Assembly: GCF_900177545.1 (NCBI RefSeq)
Contig: NZ_FXBQ01000001.1
Coordinates: 2,598,122-2,662,121, forward strand
Direction: 5' to 3'
Source: Maritimibacter sp. HL-12
GTDB taxonomy: Bacteria > Pseudomonadota > Alphaproteobacteria > Rhodobacterales > Rhodobacteraceae
Length of the DNA: 64,000 nt
The notes beneath the pieces are model-generated. The model did not search any database. It was not told the DNA's origin and worked only from the letters and a program-made list of their open reading frames with translations. Shown here piece after piece: positions 1 through 8,121 of this stretch; the first letter of the stretch is position 1; each line of letters opens with the position of its first letter. Position numbers and translations under genes: made by a program.

Positions 1-866
1 CCGTCGAGGCTGGTTACCTCGTCGACCGTGGTGCAGAAGCAGGTGGGGCAGACCATGGTGCAGTTGGCGCAGTTGAGGCAGCGCTGGGCCACCTCCGACC
101 AGCGCGGATGATCGGGCCGCTCCTTGAGCAGCGCGGGCAGGCCCTCGGTGTCGATCCGGCGCTGCTGGTCACGGGCGCGGTCGATCCCCGCCTCTGCCGC
201 GCTTTCGTCGTCGGTCGTGGCGGGCCGGGTCGGCAGGGTCGCCAGCAGGGCCAGGCCCTCGTCGCTCGCGGCCTCGGCGAGGAAGCGGCCGCCGTCAAGC
301 TCGGTGAGCGCGATATCGTAGCCCTTCGTGGCCTTTGGCCCGGTGTTCATCGAGGTGCAGAAGCAGGTGTCGGCCGACCGCGTGCAATTCACCGCGACGA
401 TAAACAGGTTTGCCCGCCGCGCGGCATAATGCGGATCGCGGTAGGGCCCTTCGATCAACACCCGGTCCTGCGCGGCGATGGCGGCAAGATCGCAGGCCCG
501 CGCCCCGATGAAGGCGCGGCGGGTTTCGTCGAGCGGCTCGCGGATGATCTTCGTCTCCTCGCCCGTGCCCTCGGTGCGCCAGAGCGTCTGTTTCGGCGGG
601 TGCAGGATGCGCTTCCAGCCCTGCGGGCCGAGGGTGGCCCCGAAATAGGCCTCGCCCTCTTGCCGCAGCCGGTAATGCCCGCCCGATTGCTCGTCGATCC
701 AGCCCTTCGGAAAATCGGCGCTGGACGCAACCTCTTCGTAGACCACCGCGCCATCACGCCGGACCGGGCCGAACACCTCTCGCCCCGCGTCCGCCAGCGC
801 CGCGATCAGCGCGTCAAGCCCTTGTGCATCGAACACCACGGGGGCTGCCGGAACCGCCCCGCTCAT
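1..866 (-). CDS. 4Fe-4S electron-transfer subunit (HydB/AsrA-like), 3' end outside window
   Basis: The reading frame is open from an ATG at 866 to the window edge (288 codons), so only the 5' part is present. The N-terminal half has cysteines in ARACDLAA and in DTCFCTSM (about residues 135-170). Near the edge is a ferredoxin cluster CLNCANCTMVCPTCFC (C263, C266, C269, C273 and following), which starts a dicluster 4Fe-4S domain. This layout matches the beta subunit of sulfhydrogenase and anaerobic sulfite-reductase AsrA-type proteins, which pass electrons between a flavin subunit and a catalytic partner. The partner genes would lie to the left and cannot be seen, so the substrate is not known. 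An FNR-type box about 100 bp upstream suggests expression under low oxygen. Confidence 0.82.
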   Translation of the reverse strand, partial: MSGAVPAAPVVFDAQGLDALIAALADAGREVFGPVRRDGAVVYEEVASSADFPKGWIDEQSGGHYRLRQEGEAYFGATLGPQGWKRILHPPKQTLWRTEGTGEETKIIREPLDETRRAFIGARACDLAAIAAQDRVLIEGPYRDPHYAARRANLFIVAVNCTRSADTCFCTSMNTGPKATKGYDIALTELDGGRFLAEAASDEGLALLATLPTRPATTDDESAAEAGIDRARDQQRRIDTEGLPALLKERPDHPRWSEVAQRCLNCANCTMVCPTCFCTTVDEVTSLD

Positions 867-968
867 GACATCACCCAGAACATAATCAGCCTCCTGCCCC
901 CGAGGGGGCGATATCCTGTCGCGCTCACACCTTGCAGGCACTTAGACCATGCGACGGGCGGGGTTTCC

Positions 969-982
969 CTGATCCTGATCAA
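969..982 (-). promoter_or_regulatory. FNR/FnrL-type box
   Basis: CTGAT-CCTG-ATCAA differs from the consensus TTGAT-N4-ATCAA at one base. It lies in the 200-bp spacer upstream of the Fe-S gene that starts at 866. The other flanking gene ends towards it, so the Fe-S gene is the only obvious target. A site about 103 bp from the ATG leaves a leader of about 60 nt if it acts at -41.5. Confidence 0.6.
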
Positions 983-1066
983 TTCAAGGGCCTGCATATC
1001 AAGAGCCTGCATATCTCTCGAATGTAACGCTTTTCTCGAAGCGAGTCGCCCCCGGGTTTGCGGATG

Positions 1067-2329
1067 TCACATCCCGAACCAGAGACTCGCTCCGCCCACG
1101 GCGATCACCGCGACGTAAGCGGCGATCACCGGCAGCCCGACCTTTCGATCTCCGGCCACGATCGCGATCGCCGCCTTGACCACGGTGTTGACCGATGCCG
1201 CGATGAAGACCGCGAGCGCGCCGCTCGCGGCCACGAGATCGCCGCCCACCAGCCGCGACACCGAGATCGTGAAGGCATCGACGTCGGTCAACCCCGACAG
1301 CGCCCCTGCGGCGTAGACACCGCCGGTGCCCAGCCAGTTCCGAAGGTAGTGAACGCCGAGCAGCACGATCACCAGCACCGCGCCGAAGCTCAGCGCGGCC
1401 TTGAGTTCGATCGGGTTGGCGGGGCTGCGGGCATCCTCGCGCGCGCGCTTGTCGCGGTCGGAGGCGCGATGGATCAACAACGCGCCCAAGCCCCCGGTGG
1501 CCGCCATCGCAGCCATCGGGAGCGCCAGCGGCGCGATCAGCCGGGGCTCGAAGATCGCCGCGAGCACGAGGATACGCAGAAAGGTGACCGACCCGGCGAG
1601 CACGATCCCCACCGCGGCGAGCAAGGCGAGGTTGGGTTGCGCGCGCACCATCCGGGCAAGGGCGAGGGTGGTCGAGGTCGACGAGGCCAGCCCGCCGAAC
1701 AACCCGGTGGCGAGAATGCCGAGCCGTGCCCCGGCCAGCCGGATCGCGATATAGCCCGCGAAGGACAGCCCCGCCACCACCACCACGGCCCACCAGATCT
1801 GGTAGGGGTTGAGCACCTCGCCCGGGCCGAAGCCCTGATCGGGCAACAGCGGCAAGACCACGACCGAGATCAGCGCCAGCTTGAACGCAGCGTCCAGTTC
1901 GAACCGCTCGATATGCGCCACCCAGCCATGCAGCCGCTGTTTCATCGCAAGAAGGATCGCGGCCACCACGGCGACGGCGGCGGCATGGGCCATCTCGCCC
2001 AGCACCGAAACCGCGCCAAGCACGAAGGTGAGCAGGAGCGCGATCTCGGTGGTGATGCCAAGATCGTCATCGCTGCGGGTTTTCAGCCAGTAGCTGACCG
2101 CGAGAAGCCCGGCGAGGGCAAGCAGCGCCGCCGCGAGGAAGATAGGGGTGGTGACGGTGACCAGCCAGCCCGAGATCCCGCCCAGCAGCCCGGTCAGCGC
2201 GAAGGTGCGAAACCCCGCGATCCGCTCGCCCTCCGCCGCCTCGCGCGCATGCCAGCCCCGTTCGAGCCCGAACAGAAGCCCGATCGCGAGCGCCAGAAAC
2301 AGCCGCTGGAAAAGCTCCGCGTCATCCAT
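1067..2329 (-). CDS. MgtC/SapB family membrane protein with DUF4010 domain
   Basis: A 420-aa, very hydrophobic inner-membrane protein. The N-terminal 140 residues resemble MgtC/SapB, with the typical LFGLERGW motif near residues 18-26. The C-terminal half (about residues 190-415) has further membrane helices of the DUF4010 type. MgtC relatives modulate magnesium and phosphate physiology or F-ATPase, but the role of the DUF4010 fusion form is not established, so I assign no substrate. The ATG at 2329 (MDDAELFQRL) leads straight into the first helix. It is a single gene with about 250 bp to the divergent csbD gene. Length and architecture look intact. Confidence 0.85.
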   Translation of the reverse strand: MDDAELFQRLFLALAIGLLFGLERGWHAREAAEGERIAGFRTFALTGLLGGISGWLVTVTTPIFLAAALLALAGLLAVSYWLKTRSDDDLGITTEIALLLTFVLGAVSVLGEMAHAAAVAVVAAILLAMKQRLHGWVAHIERFELDAAFKLALISVVVLPLLPDQGFGPGEVLNPYQIWWAVVVVAGLSFAGYIAIRLAGARLGILATGLFGGLASSTSTTLALARMVRAQPNLALLAAVGIVLAGSVTFLRILVLAAIFEPRLIAPLALPMAAMAATGGLGALLIHRASDRDKRAREDARSPANPIELKAALSFGAVLVIVLLGVHYLRNWLGTGGVYAAGALSGLTDVDAFTISVSRLVGGDLVAASGALAVFIAASVNTVVKAAIAIVAGDRKVGLPVIAAYVAVIAVGGASLWFGM

Positions 2330-2531
2330 GGCGGCAGTCTATGGAGGGGGCGGGGGGTTGGCCAGAGGGAAGCAGGCAGACGCGGGGGGCGGGGGCACGT
2401 CGCGATGATGGAGGGGTGGGTTGGCACCCAGCTGAGGGGTGCTGATCAACCCATGAGCCGGAATACTTCGGACTTTCCTGCAAGAGAAACGGTCAGGTTC
2501 AGCCAATCTCCACCGATGCCGCCGACAGAGG

Positions 2532-2556
2532 GGAACCCAAACGCCGTCTGCGAGTT
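2532..2556 (+). promoter_or_regulatory. Possible stress-type promoter upstream of csbD
   Basis: GGAAC at 2532 is followed after 16 bp by AGTT at 2553, close to the GGAAC-N16-CGTT pattern of alphaproteobacterial EcfG promoters. The csbD start codon lies 28 bp downstream with an AAAGGAG ribosome site at 2571-2577. Many Rhodobacterales lack EcfG, so this is only a pattern match. Confidence 0.3.
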
Positions 2557-2583
2557 GGTCCCTCAGTAGGAAAGGAGACTGCT

Positions 2584-2781
2584 ATGAACTGGGATCAAAT
2601 CAAGGGAAACTGGAAAGAGTTCAAGGGCAAGGCCCGCGAACAATGGGGCGAGCTCACCGATGACGAACTCGAACGCGCCCAAGGCCAGCGCGACCAGGTC
2701 GCCGGCCTCATCCAGCAGAAATACGGCAAGACGAAAGAAGCCGCACAGGAAGAAGCCGACCGTTGGGCCGACAAACTGTGA
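2584..2781 (+). CDS. csbD: CsbD family stress-response protein
   Basis: A 65-aa hydrophilic protein beginning MNWDQIKGNWKEFKGKAREQ, the hallmark of the CsbD family. The rest (QWGELTDDE, IQQKYGKTKEAA) also follows the family pattern. CsbD proteins are small, abundant, predicted helical and soluble. They are induced by general stress in many bacteria, but no biochemical activity is known. The ATG is preceded by AAAGGAG with good spacing. The gene is monocistronic: a Rho-independent terminator follows 20 bp after the stop codon. Confidence 0.92.
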   Translation: MNWDQIKGNWKEFKGKAREQWGELTDDELERAQGQRDQVAGLIQQKYGKTKEAAQEEADRWADKL

Positions 2782-2800
2782 GGTGATACCACCGCCCGCC

Positions 2801-2840
2801 GCCCGTCCCCGCCGCAAGGCCGGGGGGCGGGCTCTTTTGT
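2801..2840 (+). terminator. Rho-independent terminator of csbD
   Basis: Stem GCCCGTCCCC (2801-2810) pairs with GGGGGCGGGC (2823-2832) with one G-T wobble, followed by TCTTTTGT. Confidence 0.75.
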
Positions 2841-2847
2841 GGGGTCT

Positions 2848-3175
2848 GTAGGGTGCGCATTCATGCGCACCTCGTGTGGGCGCCGCCATGTAGGGTAGGG
2901 GGCACGCCGCGATGGCGGGATGGTGGGGTGAAAGCCTAGCCTGCGGGTGTTGCGCCAGTTCGGCGCGATGGCGGGTTGGGCCGAGTACGGAACCCCGTAG
3001 GTCGGACTTCAGCCCGGTTGCTGCGGGTGGCGGGGAGACCGGGAAATCACCGAGTGATGCCCCCACCGGGCCGGACGCCGCGGGCGGGGTGCGAAGGTAG
3101 GGTGGGTGCAAACCCACCTTCGCTTCGGTGTTGGGAGGATTGGTTGGGTGAAGCCCACCCTAGGGGTGCTTGAAT
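2848..3175. repeat. Cluster of REP-like palindromic repeats
   Basis: This gene-free stretch of nearly 400 bp (2782-3179) carries several short imperfect palindromes, most preceded by GTAGG. GGTGCGCAT/ATGCGCACC is at 2852-2871. CGTAGGTCGG...CAGCCCGG with a GCGGGTGGCGGGG tail is at 2996-3035. GGTGGGT/ACCCACC is at 3101-3118. A half-palindromic GGGTGAAGCCCACCC lies near 3147-3161. The 2996-3035 unit reappears in inverted orientation at 41418-41459, so this is a dispersed family and not a local duplication. No RAYT transposase is visible in the window. Confidence 0.7.
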
Positions 3176-3179
3176 CGAG

Positions 3180-3773
3180 TCAATAGGGCGCAGAGTCACG
3201 TATTTCACATGTCAACTTTTGTAGTTTGCTTGAAAGCGCTTGGAAGCGATTGTTTACCTTGAGGTAACTGCCTGCCGAAGAAATGCGCGCCTTTCCCAAC
3301 GCTTTCAAGCAAGCGGCCTTGGATTGATCGCTATCATGTGCGGCAAAATTCCTAAGTACGATGAATTGATCTAGCGCTTCTCGATATGCTGGTTTTTTGA
3401 CGGATACAACCAAGTAATGGTCATCTGCGAGATAGCTTTTCAAAGTTGAAATGAGGCCGCTGCGCCCTCGAAAATCAAAGTATTTTTCTCCAACAATAAT
3501 ATATTGGCAGACTTCGTCTGTGAGGTGTTTGGGGAAATCAAACCCTTTTTTTTGAGATAGCTGCGTGGTGTCATTATTGATTGCAGCGACAAGGCATTCA
3601 AGTATGAGCTTCTCAAAGTCTCGATAAAGGCGGACTATTGCGTACTCGAACGCCCAAGATAAATGATTGTCAGATAATCCTTTTATTTTAATTTCATAAA
3701 CGAAGGCGTCAATTTTTTTGCAATTCGTCAAGAAACGGTCAGCAGATTTTTTTGCACTCTTCTTTTTGGGCAT
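3180..3773 (-). CDS. Orphan HEPN-type protein, low GC
   Basis: A 197-aa protein with a lysine-rich start (MPKKKSAKKS), then a mostly helical body. Residues 141-146 read RNFAAH, which matches the Rx4H catalytic motif of HEPN ribonucleases, at the end of a predicted helix (ALDQFIVL). No partner nucleotidyltransferase or other antitoxin gene is adjacent. The gene is clearly richer in A+T than its neighbours (runs such as TTTTTTT, AATAATATATT) and sits between a palindrome cluster and parE, which suggests horizontal gain. It starts 12 bp after the parE stop on the same strand, so it may be co-transcribed with parE. The HEPN assignment rests on the motif and helical context only. Confidence 0.6.
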   Translation of the reverse strand: MPKKKSAKKSADRFLTNCKKIDAFVYEIKIKGLSDNHLSWAFEYAIVRLYRDFEKLILECLVAAINNDTTQLSQKKGFDFPKHLTDEVCQYIIVGEKYFDFRGRSGLISTLKSYLADDHYLVVSVKKPAYREALDQFIVLRNFAAHDSDQSKAACLKALGKARISSAGSYLKVNNRFQALSSKLQKLTCEIRDSAPY

Positions 3774-3785
3774 CTTGCTCCCCCC

Positions 3786-5741
3786 TCAAACATCCAGCTC
3801 CTCAACAAACCGCGCGTTCTCCTGGATATACTGGAACCGCAACTCCGGCTTCTTGCCCATCAACCGCTCCACCAGATCCCCGGTTTCCCCCGGTTCGTCC
3901 TCGTCGATGGTGACGCGGATCAGCTTGCGGGTGGCCGGGTCCATCGTGGTTTCCTTCAGATCCTTGGCGTCCATCTCGCCGAGGCCCTTGAAGCGCTGGA
4001 AGTCGATCTTGCCCTTGCCGCCGAGGCCCTTCTCCAGCCACAGGTTCTTTTCCGCCTCGTCGGCGACGTAGACCCGTTTGGCCCCCTGCGTGAGCCGGAA
4101 CAGCGGCGGGCAGGCGAGGTAGAGGTGGCCGTGGTCAATCAGCGGGCGCATCTGGCTGAAGAAGAAGGTCATCAGCAGCGCCGCGATATGCGCGCCGTCG
4201 ACGTCGGCGTCGGTCATGATGATGATCTTGTCGTAGCGCAGATCCTCGACGTTGAACTTCGTGCCCATGCCCACCCCGAGCGCCTGGCAGAGATCGTTGA
4301 TCTCGGCGTTCGAGCCGAGCTTGGACGAGGCCGCGCCGAGCACGTTCAGGATCTTGCCCCTCAGCGGCAAGAGCGCCTGGGTGCGCCGGTCGCGCGCCAT
4401 CTTGGCCGAGCCGCCGGCGCTGTCGCCCTCGACGATGAACAATTCGGTGCCCTCGCGGGTGCTGGTCGAACAATCCACCAGCTTGCCAGGCAGGCGCAGC
4501 CGCTTGGTGGCGGTCTTGCGCTGGGTTTCCTTCTCGGCCCGCCGCTTGAGCCGCTCCTCCGCGCGCAACACGAGGAAATCGAGGATCGCGCCGGCGCTCT
4601 TGGTGTCGGCCGCGAGCCAGTTGTCGAAATGGTCGCGCACCGCACCTTCGACCAGCTTGGCGGCGCTTTCCGAACTCAGCCGGTCCTTGGTCTGGCCGAC
4701 GAAAGCCGGGTCGGCGATGAAGGTGGAGACCAGCGCGCAGCCCCCGGCGAGAAGATCGTCGCGGGTGATCTGGCCCGCCTTCTTGTTGCCGACAAGCTCG
4801 CCGTAGGCCTTGATGCCCTTCAGGATCGCGGCCCAGAACCCGGCGACGTGGGTGCCGCCCTCGGGCGTCGGCACGGTGTTGCAGTAGGACTGGATGAAAC
4901 CGTCGCGCGCGGGCGTCCAGTTGATCGCCCATTCGACGAAGCCCGGCGCGTTGAACTTCTCGCGAAACTCCACCTTGCCGTGAAAGCCGCCCTCGGAATA
5001 GGTGCTCGCCCCGCCGAGGCTTTCCTTGAGATAATCCGAGAGCCCGCCGGGGAAATGGAAGGTGGCTTCGGTCGGCGTCTCGCCATCGTCGATCGCCGAT
5101 TTCCAGCGGATCTCGACGCCCGAGAACAGGTAGGCCTTGGAGCGCGCCACGGTGAACAGCCGCTTGGGCTTGAACTTGTGGTGCCCGAAGATCTCCGCAT
5201 CGGCGTGAAAGGTCACCTCGGTGCCACGCCGGTTGGGGGCCGCGCCGATCTTCTGCACCGGGCCGAGCGGCAGCCCGCGCGAGAACCGCTGCTCATAGAG
5301 CGCCTTGTTCTTCGCCACCTGCACCACCATCGAATCCGACAGGGCGTTCACCACCGACGAACCCACCCCGTGAAGCCCGCCCGAGGTCTGGTAGGCCTTG
5401 CCGGAAAACTTGCCGCCCGAATGCAGCGTGCACAGGATCACCTCGAGCGCGGATTTATCGGGGAACTTCGGATGCGGATCGACCGGGATGCCGCGGCCGT
5501 TGTCGCGCACCGTCACGGAATAGTCGCCGTGCAGCTCCACCTCGATGCGGTTGGCGTGCCCCGCCACCGCCTCGTCCATCGCGTTGTCAAGGATCTCGGC
5601 CACCATGTGGTGCAACGCGCGCTCGTCGGTGCCGCCGATATACATGCCGGGGCGCTGGCGCACCGGCTCAAGCCCCTCCAGAACCTCGATAGAGGTGGCG
5701 TCATAGGTGTCTTGCCCGCCGGTGAGGAGATCGTTGGCCAT
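3786..5741 (-). CDS. parE: DNA topoisomerase IV subunit B
   Basis: A 651-aa ATPase subunit of topoisomerase IV, which separates linked daughter chromosomes together with ParC. The GHKL ATPase motifs are clear: LDNAMDEA near residue 50, DNGRGIP near 80, and GGLHGVGSSVVNALS near 120. The Toprim domain follows with EGDSAGGSAK near 435 and DADVDGAHI near 510, which hold the metal-binding acidic residues. The short C-terminus and the overall length fit ParE better than GyrB, which is usually about 800 aa in this group. The ATG at 5741 begins MANDLLTGGQDTYDATSIEVLEGLE. parC is not in the window. Confidence 0.95.
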   Translation of the reverse strand: MANDLLTGGQDTYDATSIEVLEGLEPVRQRPGMYIGGTDERALHHMVAEILDNAMDEAVAGHANRIEVELHGDYSVTVRDNGRGIPVDPHPKFPDKSALEVILCTLHSGGKFSGKAYQTSGGLHGVGSSVVNALSDSMVVQVAKNKALYEQRFSRGLPLGPVQKIGAAPNRRGTEVTFHADAEIFGHHKFKPKRLFTVARSKAYLFSGVEIRWKSAIDDGETPTEATFHFPGGLSDYLKESLGGASTYSEGGFHGKVEFREKFNAPGFVEWAINWTPARDGFIQSYCNTVPTPEGGTHVAGFWAAILKGIKAYGELVGNKKAGQITRDDLLAGGCALVSTFIADPAFVGQTKDRLSSESAAKLVEGAVRDHFDNWLAADTKSAGAILDFLVLRAEERLKRRAEKETQRKTATKRLRLPGKLVDCSTSTREGTELFIVEGDSAGGSAKMARDRRTQALLPLRGKILNVLGAASSKLGSNAEINDLCQALGVGMGTKFNVEDLRYDKIIIMTDADVDGAHIAALLMTFFFSQMRPLIDHGHLYLACPPLFRLTQGAKRVYVADEAEKNLWLEKGLGGKGKIDFQRFKGLGEMDAKDLKETTMDPATRKLIRVTIDEDEPGETGDLVERLMGKKPELRFQYIQENARFVEELDV

Positions 5742-5824
5742 TGCTCGAACTTTCTTGCTCTTGTTGAGCCAGCATTAGACCATTCGTGGCGGGCTGTAGC
5801 AATATCTTGCGGGCCACCTTGCGT

Positions 5825-7030
5825 TCAGATCGAAAGAACGCCGGCGTTGTAGGCCTCGATCCCCATCGTTGCGGGGCCATCGCCCTTCTGCTCGATCTCG
5901 ATATGCGCGGGCGGGTGGCCGAGGCCGCTCGCCAATTCCCCCGCCGCGCTCCCGCCCGTTGTCAGGCCGAGCCGCACGCCGCCGCCGAAATTGTCGAAGC
6001 TCGCACCGCCGTCGGGCGAGAAATGCCCGTCTGCGGTCAGGTAGGGCGTGACCGGCCCGAGGCTTGGACCCGCCTCGACGCGCACATCCATACTGCCGTC
6101 GCCGTTCACCTTCACATGCGCCGAGAACCCCGGCACGCCGAAGGAGAACCCGGCGTTCAATCCCGGGATCATGATGCCGTAATCGGGGAAATCCTCGGCG
6201 CAATCGTAGCCGGTCGGGTAGGGGTCGCCAGCCTGGCACGCCATCTGTGCCGAGGCGTTTTCCATCTCGCAGGTGACCGACATCAACCCGCCGATGATGC
6301 TTTTCGGGCAAATCTCCTGGCAGCGGAAATCAACATCGCAACTGCGCGCCAGCTTCTCGCGGTAGGGCGCGCCAATCGCGGGAAGCTGTGCGACGGCGGT
6401 GAGCACCGGCAACCCGTTCGGCTCAAGGTCGTGGGCCACCGCGAGCGCTTCCGCCGCAGCCTTCGGAATGCCTGCGGCAGCGAGTGCGCGCGCGAGATTG
6501 GCGAAATAGAGCGGCTCGCCGGGCGCAAAGGCGGTGGCAAGCAACAGGTCTTTCGTCGCCGCGGTGGTATCGCCGAGCGCCAGGGCGGCAAGCCCGAGCG
6601 TGTTGCGAAAGGCCGCCTCCTGCGGGTTGATCCTGCTCGCCTCCTGCGCCGCCATCCGCGCCACGTCAACCCAGGCGACGGGGTAGGCTTCGGGATCGTT
6701 GCGGTGAAGCTCCACCAACATCGCCGCGAAATTGTTGAGCGAGGCCGGGTCGGCCGGGTCGCCTGCCGCATCGGTGCCGAAAAACCATGCTGCCTTGTCG
6801 AAATGCCGCCGGGCGTAGAGCAGGTGGCCCAGGGTGTCGCCCGAAACCCCGTCCGGCACCTCGGCAAGCGCCTTGGCAAGCCCGTCTGCCTCCCCGGTGG
6901 GGAAACGCTCCGCGAGGGCGGTGACGGTGGTCGAGATTGCCTCCGACAGCGCTTCCGCCGAGGCGGGCACCGCGCTCGTCATCACCATGACCACAAAACC
7001 GGATACATACCCCGCGATCGACCGTCGCAT
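5825..7030 (-). CDS. Secreted TPR-containing protein of unknown function
   Basis: A 401-aa protein starting at the ATG at 7030 with a Sec signal peptide (residues 1-25, MRRSIAGYVSGF..., ending at an ASA cleavage site). Residues about 60-220 contain repeated helical pairs of TPR character (SLNNFAAMLVELH, NTLGLAALALGD, YFANLARALAAAG). A Cys-rich stretch follows (CDVDFRCQEICPKS, CEMENASAQMACQ), then a Gly-rich C-terminal part that may form strands. The frame continues upstream to 8020, but that extension overlaps the divergent SDR gene and is a shadow. The protein is probably periplasmic or outer-membrane associated; no known family is evident beyond TPR. Confidence 0.72.
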   Translation of the reverse strand: MRRSIAGYVSGFVVMVMTSAVPASAEALSEAISTTVTALAERFPTGEADGLAKALAEVPDGVSGDTLGHLLYARRHFDKAAWFFGTDAAGDPADPASLNNFAAMLVELHRNDPEAYPVAWVDVARMAAQEASRINPQEAAFRNTLGLAALALGDTTAATKDLLLATAFAPGEPLYFANLARALAAAGIPKAAAEALAVAHDLEPNGLPVLTAVAQLPAIGAPYREKLARSCDVDFRCQEICPKSIIGGLMSVTCEMENASAQMACQAGDPYPTGYDCAEDFPDYGIMIPGLNAGFSFGVPGFSAHVKVNGDGSMDVRVEAGPSLGPVTPYLTADGHFSPDGGASFDNFGGGVRLGLTTGGSAAGELASGLGHPPAHIEIEQKGDGPATMGIEAYNAGVLSI

Positions 7031-7156
7031 GAGCCGTCCTCCCCGTCCGTCGTGGCGGTAGTCTAGCACAAATTCGCGGCTTTGCCCGCGTCTTGCGCCT
7101 CGTGGCTTGCCACCACCCGCGCCGCGCCGTCTATTGTGCACGAAAGGAGGCTCCCC

Positions 7157-8047
7157 ATGCGTATTCTCTTCACTGGCGGTTCCGGCAAGGCGGGGCGGGA
7201 GGTGATCCCTTACCTGATCGAGCGCGGCCACAGCGTGATGAACGTCGATCTCAAGCCGCTCGATCTGCCCGGGGTCGACAACATCACCGCCGACATCACC
7301 GACTCGGGCCAGATCTTCAACGCAGCATCGATGTATGCCAATTTCGGCGAGCTTGAGCCGGGCACCGGCGTGCCGCGTTTCGATGCCGTGGTGCATTTCG
7401 CCGCCATCGCTCGCATCCTGCTCACCCCCGACAACGAGTGCTACCGGGTGAACGTGATCGGCACCTACAACGTGCTGGAGGCCGCGCTGAAGTTGGGGGT
7501 GCGCAAGGTGGTGATCGCCTCGTCGGAAACCACCTACGGCGTCTGCTTCGCCGATGGCGAGAAGAAACCCCTTTACCTGCCGGTTGACGAAGACCACCCG
7601 ACCGTGCCCGAAGACAGCTACGGCATGTCCAAGGTGGTGAACGAGGTCACCGCCCGCAGCTTCGCCGAACGCACCGGGGCGGATGTCTACGCGCTGCGCA
7701 TCAACAACGTGATGAGCCCGGAGGACTACGCCCGCGACTGGCCCGCCTATTTCGCCAACCCCGATCTGCGCCGGCGCAACATTTTTTCCTATATCGACGC
7801 GCGCGATCTCGGCCAGATCGTCGATCTCTGCCTGCACAAGGACGGGCTCGGCTACCAGGTGTTCAACGCCGCCAACGACGGCATGAGCGTGGCGCTCACC
7901 CCCGAGGAGGTGGTGGCGCGCTACTACGAAGGCGTGGAACTGAGGGAGCCGCCGGGGAACTGGACGACGCCCTATTCCAACCGCAAGATCAGGGAGGTGC
8001 TGGGTTTCGAGGAGCAGCACCCGTGGACGCGCTATGTGAATCCGTGA
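7157..8047 (+). CDS. NAD-dependent epimerase/dehydratase (SDR)
   Basis: A 296-aa extended short-chain dehydrogenase. The Rossmann motif GGSGKAGR is at residues 7-14. The catalytic triad is represented by SSETTYG near 120 and the YGMSK motif near 155. A strong AAAGGAGG site at 7143-7150 fixes the ATG at 7157 (MRILFTGGSG); the frame extends further upstream but without a start signal. Family members change the configuration of nucleotide sugars or dehydrate them. The substrate is not clear here because no sugar-biosynthesis genes lie nearby. It is monocistronic and converges with truA over a hairpin. Confidence 0.85.
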   Translation: MRILFTGGSGKAGREVIPYLIERGHSVMNVDLKPLDLPGVDNITADITDSGQIFNAASMYANFGELEPGTGVPRFDAVVHFAAIARILLTPDNECYRVNVIGTYNVLEAALKLGVRKVVIASSETTYGVCFADGEKKPLYLPVDEDHPTVPEDSYGMSKVVNEVTARSFAERTGADVYALRINNVMSPEDYARDWPAYFANPDLRRRNIFSYIDARDLGQIVDLCLHKDGLGYQVFNAANDGMSVALTPEEVVARYYEGVELREPPGNWTTPYSNRKIREVLGFEEQHPWTRYVNP

Positions 8048-8062
8048 GGCTTGAAGGAGAGG

Positions 8063-8115
8063 CCGGGGGGCTGTCTGCCCCCCGGACCCCCCGAGAGTAT
8101 TGCCCCCAAGAAAAA
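8063..8115. terminator. G-run/C-run hairpin between convergent genes
   Basis: Stem CCGGGGGGC (8063-8071) and GCCCCCCGG (8077-8085) enclose a TGTCT loop, followed by ACCCCCCGAGAGTATTG and an A-rich AAGAAAAAGG. The sequence resembles a hairpin common downstream of genes in Rhodobacterales. It lies between the ends of the SDR gene and truA, so it may serve both. Confidence 0.6.
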
Positions 8116-8121
8116 GGGATA

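Noticed and set aside
1058-2569. Long plus-strand open frame of about 500 codons antisense to the MgtC-type gene
   Set aside because: A GC-rich shadow: Arg/His/Gly/Gln-rich with no family features, while the minus strand gives a clean membrane protein.
4125-5852. Long plus-strand open frame antisense to parE
   Set aside because: parE is unmistakable on the minus strand; the antisense product has composition typical of a shadow frame.
7031-8020. 330-codon N-terminal extension of the TPR protein
   Set aside because: It runs antisense through the SDR gene, while a signal peptide begins at 7030.
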